From Bathymodiolus brooksi (Eukaryota > Mollusca > Bivalvia > Mytilida > Modiolidae): a stretch of 64,000 bases of DNA. Positions 26,139-36,912 of this stretch are shown here, in pieces. Below the pieces are notes generated by a model. That model had not been told where the DNA came from, did not search any database, and saw only the letters and a list, made by a program, of their open reading frames with translations. The stretch is from contig OY804578.1 in assembly GCA_963680875.1 (NCBI GenBank), positions 2,790,001-2,854,000 of the forward strand. Reading direction: 5' to 3'. Every line of letters begins with the position of its first letter. Positions within the stretch are counted from its first letter, which is position 1. A program made the position numbers and the translations under genes.

Positions 26139-27119
26139 TGTATTGCCTAAATAAAATCAAACAAACATCTAATTTTTAATAGATTAGGATGTAGGAAACA
26201 TCTGTCTGATATAAATTTGAAAGGTAACAATCCAAGGTGCATTCAAGTTAAGTTTGGTTTAAATTTGACCTTTGGTCAATATAACAATTTCACAAAACAG
26301 ACAGATAATAGACACCAAATGAAGGATGGTAAATTATACAAAAGAAATGCTGTCTGAATAGATATTGAACACAAACAAATCTATCATTAAAACTGTTTTA
26401 TCCGATTGCCACAAAAAGTCTACACATGTATTCCCTGTAGAAAGACATGCATGTTCTTTTTTCATTTGATGCAATCAACAAATTTTTTAAAAAAGTGGTC
26501 AACATCCTTAATTTTTATTATCTTTCCTATTTAACATAAACAACTTTGTGGATCATTGGGAAAATGTATCTTACAACTAATAAAATTAGTGTATGGCAGA
26601 ATGCCATGAACTACTGGGATGTCTTTTAGGTGGATAAAATGTTGTCACCTGTATGAACAGTCAGATGACTTAAGTTCAGCAAGATAAATGGAAGTATTAT
26701 TTCGTTTTGTGTGATTAAGAAAACATTGCATGTTTTGAAAATATTCAATTCAGCATGACGGGAGAGCTTTTGAAAGGCAGAATAATTCATTAACATGAGA
26801 TCATTAGTAATCTTCCATTAAATACATGACAATAAATTAGAACACTAGCAACAAAAAAATATCTATTTGTAACGTTCATATAAAATATAGACAGATTTCA
26901 TCTCATTACAGAGGTGTTGAGCTGAATAATTACTGCCACAGGGAAAATAATTATTACATCTTAAAACAAAGTGATAAATAAATAGACAACAAACGTATTA
27001 CATTGTTCTCACACAATACCTTGTAAACAAACAATGTCATCATAAAAATAGACACAAACCTAACAAAATTTTTGAATAATTTTCTAATCAAGTTGAAAGT
27101 ACATTTTCAAAATTGTGTA
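26139..27119. other. Unique AT-rich DNA, no gene seen
   Basis: No conserved exon, RNA gene or repeat structure recognised. Confidence 0.55.
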
Positions 27120-27246
27120 TGTTTAATAACCTAATAAAAATTGCTCACCTGGTTATATATTGTTTCTCACCCAATGATTACTTGTTTAATAACCTAATAA
27201 AAATTGCTCACCTGGTTATATATTGTTTCTCACCCAATGATTACTT
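27120..27246 (+). repeat. 63-bp unit duplicated in tandem
   Basis: GTTTAATAACCTAATAAAAA starts at 27121 and again at 27184, and the two copies are essentially identical. Each contains TTGCTCACCTGGTTATATA, which resembles the left-end sequence of the E-family elements further right (GCTCACCTGGTT), so the unit may hold a relic end. Confidence 0.85.
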
Positions 27247-27582
27247 ATGTATTTTTTTTTTCAATCATAAGATTTTTTACCTTTTTCCAATGGGACGGGC
27301 TGTGTTAACTTTCCACAAATTTCTGATCAATATTTAAAAAACAACTTGATAGAGGATGATACAAGGAACTTTCCAATCAGTCATTGGTTACATAGAATGA
27401 AATACTGATTTTCTATCAAACTACACTGATATCCGAGATGAAACTAAAAACATCTTTTTCCCTGAAGATTAATCTTTACCCTCCTACAATAAACATCTCA
27501 AGACTTCTGATCCTCATAATAAATTTAACTTGAGCTAGAATCAACTGACCAATCACATAGTTTTGGATTTAATCATGGTTTT

Positions 27583-27630
27583 GGTTTGGTTGGTTTATGG
27601 TGTTAAACGCCACTTTCAACACTAATATCA
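27583..27630 (+). mobile_element. Fragment of a dispersed molluscan-type repeat
   Basis: GGTTTGGTTGGTTTATGGTG followed by TTAAACGCCACTTTCAACAC. I recognise this motif as highly dispersed in bivalve genomes, but its borders and class cannot be fixed from one copy. Confidence 0.45.
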
Positions 27631-28900
27631 GTTATATCATGGTCAGTTTTTTGAGAAAAATGTTTAACTTTCCATAACAATGTCTTTCAGTGACAGCCAT
27701 CTTGGATGCAAACATACATTTTGTAGAGGACTATCCTAGCCACGATTCTATTCAGACTGCTTAATTGTTTCAGAGAAAATGATTAATTTAAAAAACATTT
27801 CCCCATGTTGAGACTTGCGGTGAATGCCTGACAAGGTCCACCAGTGGAATATTCCTACAAAGCAAAGTCGTCCACATACTGGGGAAGAATATTCACGTTG
27901 GTAGCAGACCAGGTGTCAGACATGATTTTGTACATAATGGTCTTTTTTCTGAAATGCAGCCGAGGAATAAAAATCAAATAAAAAAAAAGTGTATAAATGT
28001 CGTCATTATTTCTGTTAAAACATGTATACTAACAATAACATGAAATTAGTATAAAACAAAGCAGAACAAACTAGCTGAAAGTTAGAACAACCAAAAGTAA
28101 ACGTCTTGCTGGACATAAAGTCCCACACAAAAATAATTTAAAAGGATACCATTGCTTCAACAGTATGCCCAAGAGGGAAAGACATATTTTGCCAACTCTG
28201 TACAGTTTACAGTAATCTAGAGAAGATGATGATACAAAGTGATGGTAATAACTCTTTGAACCAGGTGAGCTAACAAAACTATCCTGGTCGCTATTGTAAA
28301 ATCTTAGTAAATCATTATGTTAACCAAAGGCCTATCTTTCAACACTTATAAATTTTCATACCCAACAATATTTAATATCTTTCAATCATGGAGAGACTTT
28401 CTTACCTCAATATTAAAATATAAATTGCTAATAATTAGGTTCAATTTGATAAGTTGACAAAAGTATAAATTCAGCAGTCTTGATCAATTTCCATTGGTTA
28501 TCTTGTATAGTTTAGTATTACAATGTTTAATTATAACAATATATCTACAAATTATCCCACTGTAATATGTCACTCAAATATGGATTTCTCAGTTGGTATA
28601 AATTACATACTTGTAACTTTGTCAATATAATTGATGAATTAATGATCATATACATTTCTGTCCAAAAACAGTGTAACATTCTCTTTAAAATAAATCTTCA
28701 ACTTTGTTCATTTCAGTAATAAAATTACAGCTCAGTCAAAAAAGAATTTATAAAAATTACTGAGTTTTGAAAGATTAATATTAGTTCAATAACAGCCTTT
28801 ATTTTTTGTTCGACTTGTACCATATTTATATTGGTTAACTATCAGAAGTAGCACATGTGCCGTCATCAGAATTAAAATCCACCTGTGATGTAAATCTATT
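27631..28900. other. Unique AT-rich DNA, no gene seen
   Basis: No exon with splice sites and conserved translation on either strand. Confidence 0.5.
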
Positions 28901-28905
28901 GTCAA

Positions 28906-28937
28906 AACTCTCCATTATTTTTAAGGAATGGAGAGTT
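28906..28937. repeat. Short palindrome related to the 29.1-kb foldback
   Basis: AACTCTCCATT and AATGGAGAGTT, 11 bp each, flank ATTTTTAAGG. The same words recur in the larger inverted repeat at 29082-29166. Confidence 0.7.
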
Positions 28938-29081
28938 ATTGTTCTCTTTGTACTTTTAAGGCCCCACAAGGAGCAAACAATTTAATACTTTGTACTTTAG
29001 ATACTATACACAGACTTGTTTTGTGACAAGATTAATAATTAATCAAATTAATAAAGTACAATGGGTGGATTTTAAGTTTGA

Positions 29082-29166
29082 GAATGTCCTCGTATCTCTC
29101 CATTCCTTAAAAACAATGGGCCTCGGCTCCATTATTTTTAAGGAATGGAGAGTTACTTGGACATTC
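29082..29166. repeat. 85-bp foldback with arms of about 32 bp
   Basis: The arm at 29082-29113 (GAATGTCC ... CTCTCCATTCCTTAAAAA) pairs with 29135-29166 with about three mismatches around a 21-nt loop. It could be a small foldback MITE. It lies about 0.7 kb beyond the LSM14 stop codon. Confidence 0.75.
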
Positions 29167-29422
29167 TCCTATACGTAACACACACATCTGATCATTCATT
29201 GTAAGTATAGTCCATTTGACCTAGATAAGTCTCCAGAAAAAAAATCTTTACAATCCATTTTTCTTCTAGAGATGCGAAAATATACAATACAAATGTATAC
29301 AAACTCTTATTAATTTCAACATTTTTGGTCAATAATTTTGTGGAGATTTATAGATGTCTATTGGACTATACCTAACATTGTCAGAGATACAACATGTGTA
29401 ACAAATCAAAAAATCACCAAGC

Positions 29423-29428
29423 TTTATT
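29423..29428 (-). terminator. LSM14: Candidate polyadenylation signal for LSM14
   Basis: AATAAA on the minus strand, about 400 nt after the LSM14 stop codon, followed by a GT-rich minus-strand stretch at 29370-29420. This is the first canonical signal with a GT-rich follow-up that I noticed, but the 3'UTR could extend further left. Confidence 0.3.
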
Positions 29429-29832
29429 TCATAATCAATTTTATACTGTGAAAAATAATTGTCCACAATGGATGGTGAGACATTATACAGAATTTCAATG
29501 TATTCAAATGTTTTTTGATAGTTCATGGATACAAATAAATTCATTCCATCCCATGAAAAAATTTAATTCCCTTCTATGGTCCATGGATGCTATAATATAA
29601 AATGGTGGTTCTGTCTGGTAATTTGGCAGACATTGGCTGTTACATAAATACACAAATGTAAACAAATAAAAGACACCTTCCACCACTCTTACTAAAGTAG
29701 CTTCTTCAGAGTGTGAAATGAAGTCAATCTATAGGGTGATGGTGCATGCATCATGTCTTTGGAGTTAACGAAAAGCTGCCAGGCTCCCTCTTCTCTTGCA
29801 TACATATTATCACAGGAGAGTACTTTCTAGTT

Positions 29833-29859
29833 CTACGTTTCTGCAGTAGTCGTCTGTCT
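29833..29859 (-). CDS. LSM14: LSM14 homologue, last coding exon
   Basis: A minus-strand acceptor (TTTGTTAGCAG) opens an exon reading RQTTTAET and then TAG. The preceding exon ends in phase 0 after AATAGA, so the junction is in frame and gives a C-terminus of GSANRRQTTTAET. The exon carries only the last eight residues and the stop. No domain is present to confirm it, so it rests on frame, the acceptor and its position after a GTAAGT donor. The intron between this exon and the RGG exon is 730 bp. Confidence 0.7.
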   Translation of the reverse strand, partial: RQTTTAET

Positions 29860-30589
29860 CTGCTAACAAAAAAAAGTCAATAGGATTACATGTTAACATG
29901 TGATAAAACGTCCCTTCAACATAGGATTCAAATTAACATATAAATTGAGCCCTGACATTTTATGATCATCTTATCTCACTGAATACATAATTTTCACTTG
30001 TCCGAATCCAGTTTTACTTGTCCTGGGGTTCGGACAAGTGGCTTAGCGTGAAGACTGATTTAACATCACTCGTGAACATCCAAAGAAATGAATGGTCTTT
30101 GTTGGAGACCAGAAAAAAAGGTCAACAAATTGTTGGAATTGGATATTATATATATATATTGTAATGAAATATAAATGTACTAATTTAATTGCTAGCTGAA
30201 CCTACTTGGCTACAAGTAGACCTGCCTCATAAAGTGAACTATAGTTGCCAAGTTGTAGTCTAAATGCAAACAAGATTTTTACGAGTTAAAATGTCAGATT
30301 TGAAGATTTTTAACGTTCATTATGTCACCATAAAAACATTGATGGGAAATACCCTTTCTGATCAGATCTTTGCATGTAGAATTGTATTTATATACAAGAT
30401 CTTTATTGCAGTAAAATAATTGGTGAATTTTCAATAATATATGAAAGCAGTATCCTTGGTGTAAAAGTTGTTCTGTTATCATGAAATTACGGTCGTTGAA
30501 GTCGAACACTTTACTACAAATACGTGCAAAGCGATCTGAGAATGTAAGCACCTTATGATGGGGTCATCATATATTAGGGTTAGACTTAC
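29860..30589 (-). other. LSM14: LSM14 intron, 730 bp
   Basis: It begins GTAAGT at 30589 and ends in AG at 29861-29860. It contains a hairpin at 29995-30040, whose arms CACTTGTCCGAA and TTCGGACAAGTG are 12 bp and perfect. Otherwise it is unremarkable. Confidence 0.7.
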
Positions 30590-30732
30590 TCTATTTGCTG
30601 AGCCCTGGCGTTTATCTAATCCTGCTGCTTCATAATCATAGTTATAATCCACCCAACCTTGACTTCTATTTCTGTTTCCACCACTACCACTACCACCACT
30701 ACCACCACCACCACCACGGGGACGGTATTGTC
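30590..30732 (-). CDS. LSM14: LSM14 homologue, RGG / Gly-Ser exon
   Basis: 143 bp, acceptor TTATTTTCAG, donor A|GTAAGT. It starts with two bases that complete the glycine split with the previous exon and ends in phase 0. The product reads QYRPRGGGGG, a Ser/Gly tract, NRNRSQGWVDYNYDYEAAG, then LDKRQGSANR. In vertebrate LSM14 the TFG box is likewise followed by an RGG-rich region and an acidic/aromatic motif near the C-terminus (DFEYRK-like), for which GWVDYNYDYE is the likely counterpart. RGG motifs bind RNA and are arginine-methylation targets. The Gly-Ser tract is encoded by an imperfect GGT/AGT triplet run, so its length may vary between alleles. Element E1 ends 11 bp before the acceptor. 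Confidence 0.88.
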
Positions 30733-30743
30733 CTGAAAATAAA

Positions 30744-32295
30744 CTAGAGGCTTAGCACTGAGCTGAGCCTGTGTCGCTCACCTTTCATTCTGCTTTGAGG
30801 AAACTTATAACAGAACCTTCCATAGCCTATAGGTGTTTCCCACCAAATTTTGGTTCGCTTTGGCAAAGCAGTTTCAGAGAAAAAGATTCTTAGAAAGTGA
30901 CCAATCTAAAACAAGAATTGTCAGTGGCAGCCATGTTTGTTAATGGATCAAAACGAAATGAGCAATCTCTATAGAGGACCTTCCATAGATGCTTCTTACC
31001 AAGTTTCATATCATTTGGCCAAGTGGTTTCAGAGGAAAAGCTGTTTTAGAAATCAAACAATAAGAAACAAGAATTATCTATGACGGCCATGCTTGTCAAC
31101 GGATCAAAACGGAATGAGCAATTCCCATAGAGGACCTTCCATAGATGCTTCCTACCAAGTTTCGGTCTATTTGGCCAAGCTGTGTCAGAGAAGAAGATTT
31201 TAGAAATTGACTAATCAGAAAAAAAAATTGTCTGTGGTGGTCATGTTTGTTAACAGATTGGGACAAAATGAGCAATCTTTATAAGAGGACTTTCCATAGA
31301 TGCTTCCTACCACGTTTCAGATCATTTGGCCATGCAGTTTCAGAGGAGAAGATTTTTTAGAAATAGACCAATCAGAAACAAGAATCGCCTGTGGTGGCCA
31401 TGTTTGTTAACGGATATGGGACAGAATGAGTACTCTTTATAGAGGATCGCCCATAGATGCTTCCTACCAAGTTTCAGTTCATTTGGCCAAGCAGTTTCAG
31501 AGGAGAAAATTTTTTAAAATCAGTCAATCAGAAACAAGAATCGCCTGTGATGGACATGTTTGTTAATGGATCGAGACGGAATGAGCAATCTCTATAGAGA
31601 ACCTTCCATAGATGCTTCCTACTAAGTTTCCGATCATTTGGCCGAGCGGTTTCAGAGGAGAAGATTTTTAGAAATAGACCAATCAGAAATAAGAATTGCC
31701 TGTGGTGGCCATGTTTGTTAATGGATCGGAACGAAATGAGCACTCTTTATAGAGAACCTTCCATAGATGGTTCCTACCAAGTTTCAGTTCATTTGGTTGA
31801 GGGGTTTTAGAGGCATATTTATCTGTAATTCAATTCAGAGATAACTGCATTTTGAATAGATACAAAATGTATCTATATTTAAACTAGAGCTCTCTCCCTT
31901 TTAACAGAAAAAATGATTTTTTTTAGATATCACTCAATCAGAAACAAGAATCGCCTGTGGTGGCCATGTTTGTTAACAGATCAAGATGAAATTAGCAATC
32001 TTTATAGAGGACCTTCCATAGATGCTTCCTACCAAGTTTCGGTTCATTTGGCTAAGCGGTTTCAGAGGAGAAGATTTAAAAAAATAGACCAATCAGAAAC
32101 AAGAATTGCCTGTGGCAGCCATATTTGTTAATGGATCGGGACAAAATGAACAATCTTTATAGAGGACCTTCCATATATGCTTCCTACCAAGTTTCAGTTC
32201 ATATGGTGGGTTTCAGAGGAGAAGATTAAAATGTGAAAAGTTAACGGACAACGGACGCCAAGTGATGGCAAAAGCTCACATTGCCTTTGAGCTAA
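30744..32295 (+). mobile_element. E1: hairpin-ended tandem-core element, eight core units of about 155 bp
   Basis: Left end CTAGAGGCTTAGC ... GCTGAGCCTG followed by TCGCTCACCTTTC. Right end has AAGTGATGGCAAAAGCTCAC and closes in GAGCTAA; its terminal hairpin is damaged by a deletion. The core holds about eight units of 154-157 bp, recognised by GCCATGTTTGTTAA, CCTTCCATAGATGCTTCC and TTTCAGAGGAGAAGATT; one unit carries about 100 bp extra (31800-31910). There is no transposase, so it is non-autonomous. It lies in the LSM14 intron, antisense to the gene. Hairpin ends and a tandem core suggest a Pearl/Helentron-type derivative (inference). Confidence 0.75.
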
Positions 32296-32858
32296 AATTG
32301 GAAATATTTTCTCTACATTTGGCTTGATCACCAAAGATTACAGGAAACTCTTCACCTTGCTGCTTAAATAGTCGTACTTAGAAAGTATAAATATTTATTA
32401 TTCTTTACTCCATCCCTTGTTCCGCCATTACAACTACGAGAAAAGTATAGAAATATAGAATTGATTTTAGATGGAGCTGAAGTTTGCACACATTTATCCA
32501 GAAATTACGTGTCAGATTTTCCAAAGTCGTACACAGTCGATTCTAAATCCTGACAACAAAAATCACCATTTTCATATCGATGGAATAACTTTGTTCAGTG
32601 CTTAAAATATTTAAATATTATTGTAATTTTCATGGTTAATCAGACAAAATAATCATTGTCATAACTCGGCTAACAAAAATAATGTCAAGCATGGAGTACA
32701 GTGAAAGAATTCATCATAATCAAACTTGACATACATCTTTTTTTTCTAACTGTTATCATACCATGGAAAAATTATTTCTGTAAAAACACATATAACACCA
32801 TACAAATTACAAACCTTCAAATGTTTATCTAAACCATTCTACTATAAATTCTGATTAC
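32296..32858. other. Unique part of the LSM14 intron
   Basis: AT-rich, with no element or exon recognised between E1 and the TFG-box exon. Confidence 0.6.
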
Positions 32859-33043
32859 CTCTGTATCCTCCTCTTGAAAATCCTCGTGATCCTCTGTCAT
32901 TTTGATAGTACCCTCGATTATACCCTCTGTTGTAGCCACGATAGCCTCCAAAACCTCTATTGCCAAAGTTTCTTCTGTCAGACATTCCGAATGTTTCAAC
33001 ATTCAGTTTCCGTTCTTCCTTCCAACTTGTTCTTGTTGTTCTT
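32859..33043 (-). CDS. LSM14: LSM14 homologue, TFG-box and RGG exon
   Basis: 185 bp, acceptor GAATTTGTTCCAG, donor G|GTAATC. The first base completes a glycine codon begun by GG in the previous exon. It reads RTTRTSWKEERKLNVETFG and continues MSDRRNFGNRGFGGYRGYNR with further RGY/RGG repeats. SWKEERKLNVETFG corresponds closely to the TFG box of LSM14/RAP55 (human TWAEERRLNAETFG, from memory). In that family FFD and TFG boxes bind EDC4 and DDX6, and the RGG region supports RNA binding and P-body targeting. The internal ATG of MSDRRNF is not the start, because the TFG box is in frame upstream of it. 61 full codons with split glycines at both ends fit both neighbouring exons exactly. Confidence 0.95.
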
Positions 33044-33812
33044 CTGGAACAAATTCAGGTGTTTCACAACTCTTAAACATATCTCTAAATCCATAAATAC
33101 ATCAAAGTTTTTTGTGTGTGGTAGTATTGAAGATGTGTGATGAATATTGTTAAACTATGCTCAACACTATTTATTTTATTTTATCATGTTACGTGATGAA
33201 ATGTAAATAGTTAAATGATTCTACATCTAAAAGCATTGAATGTAGGAAGTTGATGGAGTGATATTGTAAAAATTAATGCTGGGAACATTGACATTTTCAT
33301 GGCTGATGATCGTAATACCATCATCAGCTGATGACCAATCATTGGTATCAATAACTACTAAATGTATTTGTCTGACTAGAATCACTGCAATAGTCATATT
33401 CTAAAAGTATACTTGACAAAAGTCGAGTTAACAAAACTGTATGGTATCAGAACACAGACTACAATTTTGTTCATTTGCTGTGGTCGCCAATGATTTTAAA
33501 TATGAAGTCATTATACGTGTCCTGACCGTAACACTACTAGAAAATGTGGTTGTTCAATTCTGTAACAAATAGATCAAGTTGTACCTTTTTTTCTTGTATT
33601 CAAGAGTATTAAGACTTTATGAATTATCATCAGAATGGACTTCTGTTATCATTTGTAAATATTAACTAAACAAAACATCATGGTTATCTGTATTTCCGCA
33701 TGTGCAACACCTGACATCAAATGAACTAATCTAGGAATTAGATAATAAACTAGTCTAAATATGTCTGTTGACTTAGTGCATGAAGTCTGGGATAAAACTG
33801 CAAGATGCTCGT
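33044..33812. other. Unique start of the 19.4-kb LSM14 intron (low-coordinate side)
   Basis: Intron 33044-52463 on the minus strand. This part has no recognisable repeat or exon. Confidence 0.6.
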
Positions 33813-33817
33813 TACTT
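33813..33817 (+). repeat. TACTT target-site duplication, left
   Basis: TACTT directly before the left terminal inverted repeat; the same five bases follow the right end at 35110-35114. Confidence 0.65.
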
Positions 33818-35109
33818 CAGACTTCCCGAAAACCGTCGGTCCTGACCGACAGAAATGCAGTAGGACCGACGATTTCAAAATATATATCGGACCGAATGTC
33901 CAGTAAAACATAGATATTTGAAAGGACCGGCGATTGAAATTTATTCCCTCGTTTTCAGTTTTATTAAAATGTCAGACAGAGACTTGAAATTTGTTTATTT
34001 ATTCTGTCAGACCGACACGTTCCTCTTTGTAATCGAAACTCCTATACAAATGTACGTAAATGTAAACATCCTTTTAGTAGGAAACAGCACCTGCAAAACG
34101 TGGAACATTAAGACTGAAATATATTACTGAGCACAGAAATAAGTTGACTTCCACACTCCCAAGTATCAAAGATTGTTTGTGTTTAATTAAATATGTCTTG
34201 AGATGCTTATATATTGAAGATGACAACAGATTCATATTCTTAACTGAAATTAAAAATGTAGGTAAACCGGAAACTGACATTGATGTATAATATTCGGAAC
34301 GTGATCGGACCATTAGATACGGATTGTTGGCTATATCTGCCTTATCTTTTTAGATAAAAATATGTATACAGAAAAACATTTAATTGAGTTGTTTAATGAT
34401 CATGACTATAGGTAATCTGGCATTCAGTTCTGTATAAAAAAAAAAAAATTTGACAGGTTATATACAATATTACAAAAAAATGGTGGGACAGACACAAAGC
34501 CCATGGGTAAGACAGAACCCCAGTTCCTGTCTGACCCAATGTCAGACAGAAGAAAAAAAAAGTTTTCGCCAACTCTGTAATACCGAATGTTTGGTATAAT
34601 AGTTACCTCAGATTTTGTTCGAAAGGCATTGATCAGTGTTTAATTTTATTTTTAAATTACATAATTTTCATTGTACCCCTTTTATACATTTCCGGTTTCA
34701 ACCAAACCCATTTGTGAAGACGATCACGACACGATTGGTTATTTGTATATATATTAGTCAATGACATGACGTCTTTCATACAACCATTGACCTATAGTAC
34801 AAGGTCATCAAAACAACAAAACTCGAGAAACACACTATAAAAGACATAACATATACAATTTTGAACAACACTGAAAACTGCAAATTGAATTACTTTAACC
34901 TCTATTAAAACCAGAGGTGAAATCAGGTGCCCAATTGCTAATACTAGGGTAAATCACTCTAAAAAGGCCAAACTAAACATTATGCATGTGACAGTGAATT
35001 TTTGGGGATTTTTTTTTTCGGACTGGCAAAATATTTTTCGGTCTGACAAGATTTTCATGTCCGTCAGTCCGAATGACTGACAACTTCTCAGCAAGTTTCG
35101 GGAAGTCTG
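33818..35109. mobile_element. Non-autonomous TIR DNA transposon, 1292 bp
   Basis: The left end CAGACTTCCCGAAAAC is matched by the inverted right end GTTTCGGGAAGTCTG (one extra A in the left copy). TACTT is duplicated at the borders. The subterminal regions are rich in related words (GTCGGTCCTGACCGAC, GGACCGACG, CGGTCTGACAAG, GTCAGTCCGAATGACTGAC), as expected of transposase-binding repeats. The only open frames are short (for example 70 codons from 33918) and match nothing I know. A 5-bp TSD with CAG...CTG ends does not let me name the superfamily. It sits in the LSM14 intron. Confidence 0.78.
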
Positions 35110-35114
35110 TACTT
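35110..35114 (+). repeat. TACTT target-site duplication, right
   Basis: Partner of 33813-33817. Confidence 0.65.
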
Positions 35115-35560
35115 CCTTATAAACACACAAAGCTGATTCAATGTTGGGTTTATATCACATCGCTATGTCTGTCAACCCAGAATTAAATATTTTGTATAGA
35201 GGTTGGACATTTACGTTGTATCAACATTGTAAATTGGTCATTAAAATAAACATTAATGACTTTGGGTTGTTTTGTTATTGGAATTTTACATCTGAAAAAT
35301 GTTGTGATATAAATATCGATAGGCTGAAAAGTGGTTGTGAATACACAAAAAAACCATTCATTCTGGAGTTGACAATGTCCATTGGCTTTGTTGTGCTTAA
35401 TCCCAATGTGCAGAAGTTGTAAGCCTGACGTGTGAATCCGACACAGAATAATTTTCAAAAGATGAAAGTTATTGATACATGTACAAATAAAATTTCAGGA
35501 GTGTTCGAGAAAAGATGGACACAGTATTTTTTACATTAATCAGATGCATGATCTGGACGA
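35115..35560. other. Unassigned intronic DNA with overlapping opposite open frames
   Basis: A 93-codon frame on plus (35141-35422) and a 91-codon frame on minus (35183-35458) overlap. Neither resembles a known family and neither has an appropriate splice context. It may be a degraded repeat. I do not call a gene. Confidence 0.4.
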
Positions 35561-35666
35561 GAGACCTGATTATACTAAACTGTTATCTCTTTCTCTCTCT
35601 AATATAAAAGTAATGAGAGACCTATTATACTACTCCTTTATCTCTTTCTCCCTATAATATAAAAAC
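35561..35666 (+). repeat. 54-bp minisatellite, outlying block of two degenerate units
   Basis: GAGACCTGATTATACTAAAC ... ATCTCTTTCTCTCTCTAATA, then a second unit. The same unit resumes at 49722, so the elements between 35695 and 49669 seem to have inserted into, or beside, one original array. Confidence 0.8.
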
Positions 35667-35694
35667 AAGATATGATTATAATCTAACGATTATG

Positions 35695-36910
35695 AAGTCT
35701 CCCAAACCGGCCACTGACAACAGGTTTAAATGAACACTTTGCATTGTGACAAATTCTGAGCTTGAATTTTTGCGGTATTGTCACGGCCATTTTGAAAATG
35801 AGAGACCGGTAGAAATTTTTCGATGTCGGTAATCAATTCAGGACATCATAATCTACCTACATATGAAATTTCGTTGAAATCGAACAATGCTGAATTTGTG
35901 CGGTATTGTGGTGGCCATTTTGAAAATGGTGACTGTTAAAAAATGTTCGATGTCAGGAATCAATTCGGGACATCATAATCTACCTACATATGAAATGTCG
36001 TTGAAATGAGACAATGTTGAATTTGTGCGGTATTGTGGTGGCCATTTTGAAAATGGCGACCGGTAGAAATTGTTCAATGTCGGCAATCAATTTGGGACAT
36101 CATAATCTACCTACATATGAAATTTCGTTGAAATCGAACAATGTTGAATTTGTGCGGTATTGTGGTGGCCATTTTGAAAATGGCGACTGTTAAAAATTTT
36201 TCGATGTCGGGAATCAATTCGGGACATCATAATCTACCTACATATGAAATGTCGTTGAAATCAGACAATGTTGAATTTGTGCGGTATTGTGGCGGCCATT
36301 TTGAAAATGGCGACCGGTAGAAATTGTTCAATGTCGGCAATCAATTCGGGACATCATTATCTACCCACATATCAAATTTTGATGATATCAGACAATGTTG
36401 AATTGTTGCGGTATTGTGGTGGCCATTTTGAAAATGGCGACCAGTAGAAATTTTTCAATGTCGGGACACCATTATCTACCCACATATCAAATTTTGATGG
36501 TATCGGACAATGTTGAATTATTACCGCCCATTTTGTATGCCGTGTTTTGGCAGCCATTTTGAAAACGCAGAATTGCTCCTCTAATGGTGACCTATCACTA
36601 TGTGAAATTTTATGTCTCTATCATTATCCATTTAGAAGTTATCAACATTAATGTATGAAATTTCAACTTTCCCATAGGATTCTATAGTAAACCCCACCCC
36701 CTTTGAACCCCTCAAAATATTACTTTAACCCCCTTTACCACAAAGCTGAAAACTTTAGGACCAACTAGAAGCGTATATCTATAACTCCGCCAAGTTTCAT
36801 GAAATTCTGTCCAGTAGTTCCTGAGATCTGCTGTGGACACGTTCATGTCGCAAAGAATGATAAGAAACGGAGCAAAAATAATAAGTCTCCAAACAACGTT
36901 TGGGAGACTT
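35695..36910 (+). mobile_element. EA: hairpin-ended element with 127-bp core units
   Basis: The left end AAGTCTCCCAAAC is the inverse of the right end GTTTGGGAGACTT. The right end also forms a terminal hairpin (36883-36910) whose inner arm is another AAGTCTCC-AAAC. The core repeats every 127-128 bp (GGCCATTTTGAAAATGG at 35787, 35915, 36042, 36169, 36296, 36423, with a last divergent copy near 36553). The sequence is unlike E1-E6, but the plan is the same: left TIR, tandem core, right hairpin whose outer arm matches the left TIR. No coding capacity. Confidence 0.75.
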
Positions 36911-36912
36911 AA
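36861..36912 (+). repeat. 52-bp direct repeat flanking E2, left copy
   Basis: The last 52 bp of EA (TAAGAAACGGAGC ... GGGAGACTTAA). A second copy with two mismatches occupies 49670-49721, flush with the right end of E2. Confidence 0.85.

Noticed and set aside
32859..32988. MSDRRNF as the start of a separate RGG protein
   Set aside because: The frame continues upstream through SWKEERKLNVETFG, the TFG box, to a good acceptor that fits the phase of the FFD exon.
35141..35458. Overlapping 93- and 91-codon frames on opposite strands
   Set aside because: Mutually overlapping, without recognisable motifs; at best a degraded repeat.
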